A stretch of DNA of 64,000 nucleotides from a bacterium 1XD42-76 (GCA_009917545.1 QZDW01000012.1:62001-126000); one strand, 5' to 3'. Counted from the first letter of the stretch, positions 43,219 through 52,666 are shown. Translations and numbers: made by a program. The notes: generated from the letters alone by a model not told the origin.

Positions 43219-46200
43219 TTATTTCTCGCTGTCGTCATACAGAGTAACCAGCTTCTGCAGGTGCTCGTATTTCTCCTTCGCGTTGTTCTCAGCTCTTGCG
43301 AACAGCTCTTTCGCTCTATCCGGATTCTTAAGGGCAAGGGATGTGTAACGAACCTCTCCGCCAATGAAGTCCTGATAGGAAACTGTTGCAGGCTTGCAGT
43401 CAAGTGTGAACTTCTTCTCTGCTGCCGGATTGAAGCGGAAAATGTTCCAGTAGCCGGACTGTACAGCCAGCTTCTCTTCATCCTGAGCCTTGGACATACC
43501 TTTCTTGATACCGTGGTTGATACACGGAGCGTAAGCGATAATCAGGGACGGACCCGGATATGCCTCAGCCTCTGTGATCGCTTTGATGGTCTGGTTCATA
43601 TCTGCGCCCATAGAAATCTGAGCAACATATACGTAACCATAGCTCATAGCGATGGCTGCCAGATCCTTCTGCTTCACATCTTTACCGCCTGCTGCGAACT
43701 GAGCAACAGCGCCGGTCGGGGTAGCCTTGGAGGACTGTCCGCCTGTATTAGAGTAAACCTCAGTATTGAATACCATGATGTTGATATCCTTACCGCTTGC
43801 AAGTACATGGTCTACGCCGTTGAAGCCGATATCATAAGCCCATCCGTCGCCACCGAATACCCACTGGGACTTCTTGGCAAGGAAGTCTTTATTCTTCACA
43901 ATTTCCTTGCATGTTGGGCAGTCGATGCCTTCTAATGCAGCAACCAACTTGTCCGTAGCGGAACCGTTGGTGGCGCCTACGCCAAAGGTATCCAGCCATT
44001 CACGGCAGGCTGCCTTAACCTCTGCGGAAGCCTCTGCACTGGCCTCAACCTGCTCAACCTTAACCTTTAAGCCGTCGCGGAGAGCGTTCTGAGCTAACAG
44101 CATACCGTAACCAAACTCAGCGTTGTCCTCGAACAGGGAGTTATCCCAGGCCGGGCCTCTGCCTGCCTTGTTGGCCGTATACGGTGTGGACGGTGAGGAG
44201 TTGCCCCAGATGGAAGTACATCCGGTTGCATTGGCGATATACATTCTGTCGCCGAAGAGCTGTGTGATGAGCTTCGCGTATGGCGGCTCTCCACAGCCTG
44301 CGCAAGCGCCTGAGAACTCAAGGAGCGGCTGCTTGAACTGGCTTCCCTTTACTGTGGTCTCTTTAAATTTATCAATTACATCCTGCTTGATATCCAGCTT
44401 CTGGCCGTAGTTGAACACGTCCTGAGAACCAAGATTCTCCTCGAGGCCTCCCATTGTAAGGGCCTTCTCGCCCTTCTTACCCGGGCAGACATTTGCACAG
44501 GAACCGCATCCCGTACAGTCGAGAGCAGAAATTGTCATAGCAAACTTATACTGCGGCATTCCGGTCATAGCAAGTGTCTTGGTGCCGGCCGGAGCCTGTG
44601 CTGCCTCTTCCTCTGTCATAGCGACCGGACGGATTACTGCGTGCGGGCAGACATAGGAACAGAAGTTACACTGGATACAGTTATCCGGATTCCATACCGG
44701 TACATTAACGGCAATGCCGCGCTTCTCGTATGCGGAGGAACCGGACGGAGTGGAGCCGTCTACATAATTCTTGAATGCGGATACCGGGAGGTTATTACCT
44801 TCCTGAGCGTTTACTGCTGCCTGAACCGTATTGACGAATTCAACAACGTCTGCTCTTCCTTCGGTCGCATGAACCATATCAAGGCCTTCGTCCTCACAGT
44901 TCTTCCAGCTGTCCGGAACCTTTACTTCGACAACGCCCTTGGCGCCTGCGTCGATGGCTGCCCAGTTCTTCATGACTACATCCTCGCCCTTGCGGCCGTA
45001 TGTAGCCTTGGCAGCTGCCTTCATGAGTTCGTTTGCCTTCGCTGCCGGGATAATCCCTGTCAGCTCAAAGAAAGCAGACTGAAGAATCGTATTGATACGT
45101 GTCGGGCCCATGCCGGTCTCAATACCAAGCTTCACACCGTCGATGGTATAGAACTTGACATTATGGTCGGCGATGAACTTCTTCACCTGTCCCGGGAGAT
45201 GCTTTTCAAGGCCTTCCATATCCCACGGGCAGTTCAACAGGAATGTACCGCCGTCCACCAGCTCCTGAACCATGTTGTACTTGCGGATATATGCCGGGTT
45301 ATGGCATGCAACGAAGTCAGCCTTGCGGATCAGGTATGTGGACTTGATCGGAGTATGTCCAAAACGCAGATGAGACATCGTTACACCGCCGGACTTCTTG
45401 GAATCATAATCAAAGTACGCCTGGGCATACATATCGGTGTTGTCACCGATGATCTTGATGGAGTTCTTGTTTGCGCCGACGGTACCATCTGCGCCAAGTC
45501 CCCAGAATTTACAGTTCGTCGTTCCTTCCGGAGTCGTTACTAACGGAGCACCCAGCTCAAGAGACAGATTCGTCACATCGTCATTGATACCGATCGTGAA
45601 TCTCTTCTTTGCAGTGTTCTCATATACAGCAACCACCTGGGCCGGAGTCGTATCCTTGGAACCAAGGCCATAACGTCCTGTGTAGATCGGGATTGCGTCG
45701 AATTTGCTTCCCTTTAAGGCAGCAACAACATCCAGGTACAGCGGCTCGCCGATGGAACCCGGTTCTTTTGTTCTGTCAAGAACAGAAATCTGCTTTACTG
45801 TATCCGGAATCGCCTTGATGAATGCATCCGTGCAGAACGGACGATACAGGCGAACCTTCACTACGCCGACCTTCTTGCCCTGCTTTGTCAGGTAGTCGAT
45901 CGTCTCCTCAATGGTGTCATTGATGGAACCCATTGCGATAATGATGTGCTCAGCATCCGGTGCACCATAGTAGTTGAACAGCTTGTAATCCGTACCGATC
46001 TTGGCATTTACCTTGTCCATGTATTCCTGAACAATCGCCGGAAGTGCATCATAGTACGGGTTGCAGGCCTCTCTTGCCTGGAAGAAGATATCCGGGTTCT
46101 GAGCGGAACCTCTCTGGCAGGGATGATTGGGATTCAGCGCATGCTTACGGAACTCGTCAATGGCGTCCATATCAGCCATTTCTTTTAATTCCTCGTAATC

Positions 46201-46758
46201 CCAAGTCTCAATCTTCTGAATCTCATGGGAGGTACGGAAACCATCGAAGAAATTGATGAACGGAACCTTACCCTTAATCGCGGCAAGATGAGCGACGGGT
46301 GTTAAGTCCATAACCTCCTGTACACTGGACTCACAGAGCATGGCACAGCCAGCCTGACGGCATGCATAAACATCGGAATGATCGCCGAAAATATTCAGTG
46401 CGTGGGTGGCAACGGCACGTGCGGATACGTTAAATACGCCCGGAAGCTGCTCACCGGCAATCTTGTACAGATCCGGGATCATAAGAAGAAGACCCTGAGA
46501 TGCGGTATACGTAGTCGTCAGCGCACCTGCTGCCAGGGAGCCGTGTACTGCGCCTGCCGCTCCAGCCTCAGACTGCATCTCTGTAATCTGCACAGGCTGT
46601 CCGAACATGTTGATTCTCCCGTCGGTTGCCCATTCGTCGGTGGCTTCCGCCATCGGAGAGGACGGGGTAATCGGGTAGATGGCTGCAACGTCTGTAAATG
46701 CATAGGAAGCATGAGCCGCTGCATGGTTGCCATCCATCGTTTTCATTTTTCTTGCCAT
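43219..46758 (-). CDS. nifJ: Pyruvate:ferredoxin (flavodoxin) oxidoreductase
   Basis: A 1179-residue single-chain PFOR that oxidises pyruvate to acetyl-CoA and CO2 and reduces ferredoxin, central to anaerobic fermentation. Domains in order: I/II pyruvate-binding part (YPITPSSPMAEATDEWA), domain III, two [4Fe-4S] clusters (CIQCNFCSYVCPH and CTGCGSCANVCPGKKG near 690-760), then the thiamine diphosphate domain with CAGCGE, GDGWAYDIG and the C-terminal cluster cysteine (APCINHG). AGGAGG lies 10 bp before the ATG. It is monocistronic with its own promoter and terminator. Strong evidence for an anaerobe. Confidence 0.97.
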   Translation of the reverse strand: MARKMKTMDGNHAAAHASYAFTDVAAIYPITPSSPMAEATDEWATDGRINMFGQPVQITEMQSEAGAAGAVHGSLAAGALTTTYTASQGLLLMIPDLYKIAGEQLPGVFNVSARAVATHALNIFGDHSDVYACRQAGCAMLCESSVQEVMDLTPVAHLAAIKGKVPFINFFDGFRTSHEIQKIETWDYEELKEMADMDAIDEFRKHALNPNHPCQRGSAQNPDIFFQAREACNPYYDALPAIVQEYMDKVNAKIGTDYKLFNYYGAPDAEHIIIAMGSINDTIEETIDYLTKQGKKVGVVKVRLYRPFCTDAFIKAIPDTVKQISVLDRTKEPGSIGEPLYLDVVAALKGSKFDAIPIYTGRYGLGSKDTTPAQVVAVYENTAKKRFTIGINDDVTNLSLELGAPLVTTPEGTTNCKFWGLGADGTVGANKNSIKIIGDNTDMYAQAYFDYDSKKSGGVTMSHLRFGHTPIKSTYLIRKADFVACHNPAYIRKYNMVQELVDGGTFLLNCPWDMEGLEKHLPGQVKKFIADHNVKFYTIDGVKLGIETGMGPTRINTILQSAFFELTGIIPAAKANELMKAAAKATYGRKGEDVVMKNWAAIDAGAKGVVEVKVPDSWKNCEDEGLDMVHATEGRADVVEFVNTVQAAVNAQEGNNLPVSAFKNYVDGSTPSGSSAYEKRGIAVNVPVWNPDNCIQCNFCSYVCPHAVIRPVAMTEEEAAQAPAGTKTLAMTGMPQYKFAMTISALDCTGCGSCANVCPGKKGEKALTMGGLEENLGSQDVFNYGQKLDIKQDVIDKFKETTVKGSQFKQPLLEFSGACAGCGEPPYAKLITQLFGDRMYIANATGCTSIWGNSSPSTPYTANKAGRGPAWDNSLFEDNAEFGYGMLLAQNALRDGLKVKVEQVEASAEASAEVKAACREWLDTFGVGATNGSATDKLVAALEGIDCPTCKEIVKNKDFLAKKSQWVFGGDGWAYDIGFNGVDHVLASGKDINIMVFNTEVYSNTGGQSSKATPTGAVAQFAAGGKDVKQKDLAAIAMSYGYVYVAQISMGADMNQTIKAITEAEAYPGPSLIIAYAPCINHGIKKGMSKAQDEEKLAVQSGYWNIFRFNPAAEKKFTLDCKPATVSYQDFIGGEVRYTSLALKNPDRAKELFARAENNAKEKYEHLQKLVTLYDDSEK

Positions 46759-46894
46759 AGTTGATATTCCTCCTATAAAGTGTATACCGTACCGGACGAG
46801 ACCGATGGCCAGCGGGCCACCCTTTCAAACGCCGGAGGGCATCGTGGAAAATTTATAGTAGTACAGTCTTTGGACATAAGACTACCTAAATGAT

Positions 46895-46922
46895 ATTATA
46901 GCAATTTTTTAGTAAAATGCAA
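46895..46922 (-). promoter_or_regulatory. Promoter of nifJ
   Basis: On the minus strand TTGCAT (46917-46922), 16 bp, TATAAT (46895-46900). The leader is about 130 nt and can fold around AGTC...GACT near 46865-46885. Confidence 0.72.
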
Positions 46923-46979
46923 ATCAAAAAACAAAGATTTCGGTACAAAATCATAAACAATATTAAGAATTATTCTCTT

Positions 46980-47017
46980 GATTCCATATTGTGGAGAAAA
47001 ATCCATATTATGGAATC
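46980..47017. repeat. 38-bp inverted repeat upstream of nifJ
   Basis: GATTCCATA (46980-46988) and TATGGAATC (47009-47017) are perfect 9-bp arms; inside, GTGGA and TCCAT continue the pairing around a GAAAAA loop. It lies about 60 bp upstream of the nifJ -35, as an activator or repressor site would; the rest of the surrounding gap shows no gene. Confidence 0.5.
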
Positions 47018-47227
47018 GAATGTCGTCTCTTTTCATCCACGCTTCCGGCAGTCACAGGATATCTTTCAGTATCCCTCATTTTATCCACGTCATACGCACC
47101 TAAAAAACTTTCTCTGCGTTTTCCTATAACCGGTTACTTCACGCGTGAGAAGAATGCCCCGGCAGCCATAGCCTGTCCGGATTTTTATCCTGCAGAATCC
47201 TCCGGTCTTTCAGCTTTTGAGCAAAAG

Positions 47228-47328
47228 AAAACGCATCCTGCACGATACCGCTCTTTGCGGTACGGGATGGACGCATGTAGCTGTCACATGCGCCCCGTAC
47301 CGTATGGCATCGTATAGTAATGCGTTTT
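47228..47328 (-). terminator. Elaborate nested inverted repeat after the vanW gene
   Basis: Four nested complementary pairs: AAAACGCAT (47228-47236) with ATGCGTTTT (47320-47328), ACGAT (47242) with ATCGT (47309), CGGTACGGG (47258-47266) with CCCGTACCG (47294-47302), and CGCATGT (47272-47278) with ACATGCG (47286-47292). An alternative TACCGC...GCGGTA hairpin competes with the third pair. On the minus strand a TTTTCTTTTGC run follows, so it probably terminates vanW transcription. Confidence 0.65.
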
Positions 47329-47345
47329 ATCCTTCGTATTCCAGC

Positions 47346-49319
47346 CTAGCCGATCGGCGAGATCAGCCCCATATCTGACGGAGCCTGTGTCTGCGCCGGA
47401 GGGAACTGGTCAGACGGCTGCGGGCTTGTCTGCGGGATATTCTGCGGTCCCGGTGAATTCAGTCCGGCTCCTGGTCCGTTCTCCTGGTCAATAGGACCGC
47501 CGTGTGTCGGCTCTGTCATCTGTGTCTCGTCTCCCGGTCCCGGTGCAAATGTACCGGTCTCTATAGGCGGAGCCGTGGACGGCTCCTGGGACGGCTGGTC
47601 ATTACCAGGGCCGTTCGGGTACGACTGTGACGGCTGAGAGGCTCCGGGGCTGCTCTCTGACGGGGACTGCGCTGTAGTCTCCTGCGGACTGCTCTCTGAT
47701 GCACTGCTCTCACCGGAGCTGCTCCCTGACGGGGAAACAGACTCTCCCTCTGTCGTCAATACACTGCCCGATGTGTTGCGCTTAATTGTCGCCGGTTTTC
47801 CATTATAGACACTATTGTGCAGCTTTATTTCGCTGACCACCTCGCCGTCCTTTTTTGTCACCAGATTCGTCACCCAGCTGCTGCCGGGAGTCGCCTTCTT
47901 TACCTCTACTTCCACATCCAGCTCCAGGGTCGGATCCTCCACATATTCCGGCGCCGGCGGATCTAACTCCTTCACCTTCTGAGAGTGCATTGACAGAGTA
48001 ACCCCTTCCTCCAGAATCGGATTGCCGTAGATCGAAATCGTCAGCTTCTGATTGGAAAAGCTCGTCTTGATGCCGACCGCTGTCTTTGAGTTATTGACAA
48101 ACTTCATATCCGGGCCCGAATACCCGTCATAGCTAACCATCGCGTCCTCGCCCGGCGTCACATAGGACGGCTCATAGCTGTGTGCATGGCGCTCCGTGGT
48201 CTTTAAGCCTGCAAAAACGACTGCGTTATAAAGCGTTGAGGACACCTGGCACACACCGCCTCCTGGTTCCTCAACCAGCACTCCGTTCTGGTAGGCGCCG
48301 GCCGGCCGGTATCCCTTATCCGTTGTCCGGTTGCCCGTCGTCAGATTAAAGGAAAACTCCTCGCCCGGATGAATAATGATGCCGTTTATTGCGCTGGAGG
48401 CAATACGGATATTCTCGTTCCTGTCTTTATTGGAGGTAGTGGTGGTGGTAAAGGTACCGAGGCGTTTAAAACTTGCCTTGGCCTGTTCCTCCGTGATCTC
48501 AGGCTCAACCTCCGAAGCGGCAGCCGTAATCGCTTTCCTGTACTGCCCGGCCTCCATCGCATCAATAATATCCTGCATGAGCTGGTCCCGGTTGATAAGA
48601 CTGCCCTTCTGTGCCCCGGAGAAAATAAATTCGTTCGTACTCTTATCATAGGAAGAAATGGAGCCGTTCCTTGGCTGCACGTCCCACTCATCTGCGCACA
48701 GATTCACCTGCTCCCTGACGGCTTCCTCCACACCGCTCACCTCGACTGTATAATCTCCTGGTTCCTCCCCGGAATATACCTCATCCAGCACAGCGTCCAC
48801 ACAGAGGGCCATCAGATCAGGAAGCTCCTTTTCATTGTCTTTATAGCTGACCTTCATCCCCCAGTCGATATCCTCTAAGATACGCTCTCTGGCCTCCGAC
48901 TTGGTCAGGCCATTCACTGAAATACCATTAACCGTGATCTCGGCAGAGATTTCTGTCTCTGGCTCCAGGGTGGTCGTCTCTTCCTGACTCATCGCATCAC
49001 TCTCTTTGTCTCCGTCCGACTTGGAGCAGCTGCGGACTCCCACGGCTAAACAGAGCAGGAAAATAGCGGTGCCGATCGCGATTAACAGCAGCTTGGCCAC
49101 ATCTGGTCCGCGCTTCCTCTTCTTCCTTCGCCTGCCCGACGTACTGCGGCCGGACGGCCTGCCGCCATTCCCCATGTTTCTCGCATTCTGTACTGCCTGA
49201 ATCCGGTCTGCGCTTGACTTGCCGGAAGGGCGGCCGGATGCGTTCCGGCCGGACGTTGTCCGCCCTGCGGAGGACGCCCTGTTGCTTGGCGTCGTCCGGT
49301 TTCTATTGGTATCGCTCAT
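47346..49319 (-). CDS. VanW family protein with peptidoglycan-binding-like domain
   Basis: A 657-residue membrane-anchored protein. A basic, Ser/Arg-rich cytoplasmic N-terminus (1-72), one membrane helix (about 75-95), a PG_binding_4-like region (130-300), and the VanW domain (about 325-440: NRTTDKGYRPAGAY, GGGVCQVSSTLYNAVVFAGL). A G5-like stretch (about 455-535) precedes a 120-residue Ser/Pro/Gln/Gly-rich tail. The function of VanW proteins is unknown; the name does not imply glycopeptide resistance. AGGTGATGAA precedes the ATG. Confidence 0.9.
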   Translation of the reverse strand: MSDTNRNRTTPSNRASSAGRTTSGRNASGRPSGKSSADRIQAVQNARNMGNGGRPSGRSTSGRRRKKRKRGPDVAKLLLIAIGTAIFLLCLAVGVRSCSKSDGDKESDAMSQEETTTLEPETEISAEITVNGISVNGLTKSEARERILEDIDWGMKVSYKDNEKELPDLMALCVDAVLDEVYSGEEPGDYTVEVSGVEEAVREQVNLCADEWDVQPRNGSISSYDKSTNEFIFSGAQKGSLINRDQLMQDIIDAMEAGQYRKAITAAASEVEPEITEEQAKASFKRLGTFTTTTTSNKDRNENIRIASSAINGIIIHPGEEFSFNLTTGNRTTDKGYRPAGAYQNGVLVEEPGGGVCQVSSTLYNAVVFAGLKTTERHAHSYEPSYVTPGEDAMVSYDGYSGPDMKFVNNSKTAVGIKTSFSNQKLTISIYGNPILEEGVTLSMHSQKVKELDPPAPEYVEDPTLELDVEVEVKKATPGSSWVTNLVTKKDGEVVSEIKLHNSVYNGKPATIKRNTSGSVLTTEGESVSPSGSSSGESSASESSPQETTAQSPSESSPGASQPSQSYPNGPGNDQPSQEPSTAPPIETGTFAPGPGDETQMTEPTHGGPIDQENGPGAGLNSPGPQNIPQTSPQPSDQFPPAQTQAPSDMGLISPIG

Positions 49320-49604
49320 TTCATCACCTGTAAACTCATGATATTGTGGAATCTCCCTACTAAGTATAGCACAATTTGTAGAAAATGGAATAACAGATTC
49401 TTTAAATTTATATTACTGATTGCCATTTCTTTCTTTACAATTCTGTAACACATCCCGGGCCCGATGCCCCCTGCTGCTCCTTATTTCAGAAGGACGTTCC
49501 AGACCGGAAACCATATAATCAGCACAGCACAAGACTGCCGGCATCATACTGACCGGTGTTTAAAAGCAGCGGGCGAAAAGGATCGGAAATCCTGCTGGAA
49601 AGGA
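49320..49604. other. Intergenic stretch between vanW and the PHP gene
   Basis: About 285 bp between divergent genes. A TATACT near 49364 on the minus strand may be the vanW -10, with no good -35. Nothing else is recognised. Confidence 0.4.
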
Positions 49605-49633
49605 TTGATGAAAACGGTCGTTTTGTATATAAT
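49605..49633 (+). promoter_or_regulatory. Promoter of the PHP gene
   Basis: TTGATG (49605-49610), 17 bp, TATAAT (49628-49633). Confidence 0.75.
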
Positions 49634-49707
49634 GAAAAGGATGTAAAAATCATTTACTGCGGCAGCATTCCTGCTGTCACAAATTATCAGAAAAACGAGG
49701 CATACTT

Positions 49708-50556
49708 ATGAAATTCATCGACCTGCACATACATTCCAATGCTTCAGACGGCTCTCTAACGCCCTCTGAGGTGGTACAGACAGCGGCACGAAAGGGTCTT
49801 GGCGCCATCGCGCTCACAGACCATGATACCACGGACGGCATCGCCGAAGCGCTGGCGGCCGGGGACTCTCTGGATATTGAGGTGATTCCCGGCATTGAGA
49901 TCTCCTGTATCTGGAACGATACGGAGATCCATCTTTTGGGGCTGTATATTGACTACGAGTGTGAAGCACTCCAAAGCTTCCTCCATGAAGCGCACCGAAA
50001 GCGAAGGGAACGGAACCAAAAAATACTCGGGGCCTTTCAGGCAGACGGCTTTTCGGTCACAATGGAGGATCTGCAGTCCGGAAATGCCAAAACAACGATC
50101 ACCAGAGCGCACTTTGCCCGTGCCCTCCTGGCAAAAGGATATGTCCAAAGCATCAGAGAAGCTTTTGAAACCTATCTGAATCCTGAATGTCCTTATTACA
50201 GAAAACGGGAACCGATTTCCCCGCAGGATGCGCTGGCGGCCATCTGCTCTGCAGACGGCTTTCCCGTACTCGCTCACCCGTGCCAGTATCGGTTTGGCTG
50301 GGAGCAGACGGAGGAATTCATCCTATTTCTAAAACATTTCGGCCTCAAGGGACTGGAATGTTTCCATTCCACCAACAGCCCGGAAGAAAGCGAACGCCTG
50401 CTCTCTCTGGCACGCAGACACCGGCTGAGCCCTACCGGCGGCTCTGATTTCCACGGCATCGCCAAACCTGATATCGAAATCGGCTCCGGACGGGGCAGCT
50501 TAAAAATCCCGGCCCTGTACCTTGACGATATCAAGCTTTCCATGTTTCTTTCATAA
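49708..50556 (+). CDS. PHP-domain phosphoesterase (RNase AM/TrpH-like)
   Basis: A 282-residue PHP metallophosphoesterase resembling TrpH/YciV, which dephosphorylates nucleoside 3',5'-bisphosphate and trims RNA 5' ends. Metal-binding motifs: FIDLHIHSNASDGSLTP at 3-19, LTDHDTTDG, IPGIEISC, PVLAHPCQ and GGSDFHG near 250. The length is typical. Its 3' end overlaps the convergent precorrin-2 dehydrogenase gene by 26 bp. Confidence 0.92.
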   Translation: MKFIDLHIHSNASDGSLTPSEVVQTAARKGLGAIALTDHDTTDGIAEALAAGDSLDIEVIPGIEISCIWNDTEIHLLGLYIDYECEALQSFLHEAHRKRRERNQKILGAFQADGFSVTMEDLQSGNAKTTITRAHFARALLAKGYVQSIREAFETYLNPECPYYRKREPISPQDALAAICSADGFPVLAHPCQYRFGWEQTEEFILFLKHFGLKGLECFHSTNSPEESERLLSLARRHRLSPTGGSDFHGIAKPDIEIGSGRGSLKIPALYLDDIKLSMFLS

Positions 50557-50995
50557 AGCGTCTCACGAGTCCGGAGAGAGCGGCCGCCAGCTTATGGTCT
50601 CTGCCGCCGGCCGTAATGCCGACAACGGTCTCTCCCTCCTTCACGATGCCGGGAAAATAGAAATCGCAATTTTCTCTGCAGGATGCGTCGTTGACCGGAA
50701 TCCCGGCTGCCCTGCAGTCCTTTACGACTGTCTCGTTCACTTCTCTGCCCGCGGCAGCCAGAACAAAAAACGGCTGTTCTGTTTCAAGCACGGACACTCC
50801 ATATGTTCTCCTGCTCCATCGAAGCTGTCCCTCTGTCTGCCGTCTCATAAGCCCCTCACTTAAATCCGGAGACACCACATGGATCCGGCATCCAAAAGGA
50901 AGAAGTGCCTCAATCCGCCGCCCGGCAATCCGTCCGCCCCCGACCACCAGAATTTCTTTTCCATGAAGCTCAATAAACAGCGGAAAAAATGACAT
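50531..50995 (-). CDS. Precorrin-2 dehydrogenase / siroheme synthase N-terminal type
   Basis: A 154-residue NAD-dependent dehydrogenase (Met8p/CysG N-terminal type) turning precorrin-2 into sirohydrochlorin. The Rossmann motif ILVVGGGRIAGRRIEALL is at 15-32, and the block PVNDASCRENCDFYFPGI holds the catalytic aspartate. The short length means no methyltransferase fusion. Start at 50995 follows GGGAGGTCTGT. No other siroheme or cobalamin gene is in the window, so its pathway is unclear. Confidence 0.9.
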   Translation of the reverse strand: MSFFPLFIELHGKEILVVGGGRIAGRRIEALLPFGCRIHVVSPDLSEGLMRRQTEGQLRWSRRTYGVSVLETEQPFFVLAAAGREVNETVVKDCRAAGIPVNDASCRENCDFYFPGIVKEGETVVGITAGGRDHKLAAALSGLVRRFMKETWKA

Positions 50996-51153
50996 ACAGA
51001 CCTCCCATGTATCTCTGTCTCCGGACATTTCCCCTCCCTGGAGGGAACATTTCTCTTATTTTGCCGGTTCTCCACTGGTTTTTCTTTGTATGGTATCCAT
51101 GTTTTTCATAAAAAACAGGAATCTGATCGTTAATATTTTATCTATTTGGTCCA

Positions 51154-51182
51154 TTGTTTTTTCCATCCGCCTCTGGTACAAT
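51154..51182 (+). promoter_or_regulatory. Promoter of the second HPr-like gene
   Basis: TTGTTT (51154-51159), 17 bp, TACAAT (51177-51182). The leader is about 45 nt and ends in AAAGGAGG. Confidence 0.72.
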
Positions 51183-51236
51183 CAAAGCCGTCAGATGCCA
51201 AACCATTGACTTTACCAATTAAAGGAGGTAATGATA

Positions 51237-51476
51237 ATGAAACTGAAAATGATGAATATTACGAATCTTGATAAATTTTTCCATGTGATTAACCAGTGCG
51301 ACGGCGCCGTCGAGTTAAATCTTCCAGAAGGAGGATCCGTAAACTTAAAATCCACCTTAAGCCAGTATTTTTCCCTGGCAACCGTGTTTTCCAACGGGAG
51401 CATTAAAGAGTTAAGCCTTACCACACACACTCCTGAGGATTCCGAACGCCTGATCCATTTCATGGTTCAGGGCTAA
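51237..51476 (+). CDS. Second HPr-like protein, diverged
   Basis: A 79-residue protein with the HPr length and pattern (ITNLDKFFHVINQCDG, GGSVNLKSTLSQYFSLATVF), lining up with the HPr-like protein at 3107-3340. The catalytic histidine position is absent, and the Ser46-like motif is altered (KSTLSQ rather than KSIMG). ATG at 51237 is chosen because AGGAGG lies 8 bp before it, while the ATG at 51231 is too close. It ends 5 bp from the convergent AlaX-type gene. Function unknown; a regulatory role is speculation. Confidence 0.68.
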   Translation: MKLKMMNITNLDKFFHVINQCDGAVELNLPEGGSVNLKSTLSQYFSLATVFSNGSIKELSLTTHTPEDSERLIHFMVQG

Positions 51477-51481
51477 AAATT

Positions 51482-52666
51482 TTAACAGCCGGCATTCGCG
51501 TCGGTAAATCCCTTTTCTTTCAATATGGCACAGAGCGCTTTCTTATTTTTAAAGAAGGTACCCTGCGCCATTTCCTGGCTTCCGCCGCCTCTTCCGTTCA
51601 GCAGAAGATTCAGCTCTTTTGAGCATGCACGCATATCTCCCCCGCGGCTCGCCAAAACATACACAAAATTCTCTTCCCCATTCTCAGAGAGCACAAGGGC
51701 TGTTTTCGCTTTCCCCTCTTCCAGGAGCCGGTTTGCAAACTGTCTGAGCTGCGGAGCGCTGAAATCTTTCTCAATCACATAAAGTTCTTTGTCTGATTCC
51801 GGCAGCACCCGGATCTTCATCTCAATCATCTGCCTTACGCATTCTGCAAGCTTTCCCTGCATCGCGGCCATCTCATGCTTCATTTTCTCTACCGCCTCTG
51901 CTGCCTCTCCCGGCCTGATTGACAACAGATTGGAAATCCGGTGAAGCTGTCCACGCATCCTCTCATAATCAGCGACTGCCCGTTTTCCGCACAGGAGCGA
52001 GATGCGGACTCCCCCTTTATAATGAATCATACCCGTAAATTTCACTAGGCCGATCTCCCCTGTACAACTCACATGTGTACCACAGCAGGCACATGTATCC
52101 CCGTCCGGAATCCTTACAATACGGATCTCTCCCGTAAGCTCCTTTTTGCTCCGGTAATCCAGATCCCTGAGCTCGTCCTTCGTATAAAACCCAGCCTCAA
52201 TCTCCCGGTTTTCCCAGATCATGGTATTGGCACGGGTTTCGATTTCCATCAGGTCGTCCCACTCAAGAAGCCCGTTAAAATCAATCGTGACTTCCTCCAT
52301 ACCCATATGGAAGCCGACATTATCGTACCCAAACGTCTGATGAATGAGGCCGGAGACAAGATGCTCGCCCGAATGAAGCTGCATATTCAGGAAACGCCGC
52401 TCCCAGTCAATGGCTCCATGAACCCGTTCCCCCACAGGAAGCGGCCCGTCTGTCGTATGTATGATCTGTCCGTTCTTTTCGTGTACCTCAAGTACATGTA
52501 CAGCTCCCAGAAGTCCTGTATCAAACGGTTGTCCTCCTCCCTCCGGGTAAAATGCTGTCTCGTCGAGCACCACCTCAAACCCCCGTTTTCCCTCTGTACA
52601 GGAGACGACCGTCCCTTCAAATTCCTTTTGATACGCCGAATCATAATATAGTTTTCTGACGTTCAT
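51482..52666 (-). CDS. Alanyl-tRNA editing protein AlaX (long type)
   Basis: A 394-residue trans-editing protein that hydrolyses mischarged Ser- or Gly-tRNA-Ala. It holds a beta-barrel-like N-terminus (ETAFYPEGGGQPFDTG), the zinc-binding editing site (QLHSGEHLVSGLI and CACCGTHVSCTGEIG, so HxxxH and CxxxH), and a C-terminal DHHA1 domain (ASRGGDMRACSKELNLLLNGRGGG). Start at 52666 follows GGAGGATG. The DHHA1 motif makes it the AlaX-L type. No alaS is nearby. Confidence 0.92.
   Translation of the reverse strand: MNVRKLYYDSAYQKEFEGTVVSCTEGKRGFEVVLDETAFYPEGGGQPFDTGLLGAVHVLEVHEKNGQIIHTTDGPLPVGERVHGAIDWERRFLNMQLHSGEHLVSGLIHQTFGYDNVGFHMGMEEVTIDFNGLLEWDDLMEIETRANTMIWENREIEAGFYTKDELRDLDYRSKKELTGEIRIVRIPDGDTCACCGTHVSCTGEIGLVKFTGMIHYKGGVRISLLCGKRAVADYERMRGQLHRISNLLSIRPGEAAEAVEKMKHEMAAMQGKLAECVRQMIEMKIRVLPESDKELYVIEKDFSAPQLRQFANRLLEEGKAKTALVLSENGEENFVYVLASRGGDMRACSKELNLLLNGRGGGSQEMAQGTFFKNKKALCAILKEKGFTDANAGC

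Noticed and set aside
47346-49319. Glycopeptide resistance from the VanW name
   Set aside because: No vanHAX or vanRS genes are present and VanW proteins are widespread in sensitive Clostridia.
50531-50995. Siroheme or cobalamin biosynthesis cluster
   Set aside because: Only the dehydrogenase is present; neighbours are unrelated.
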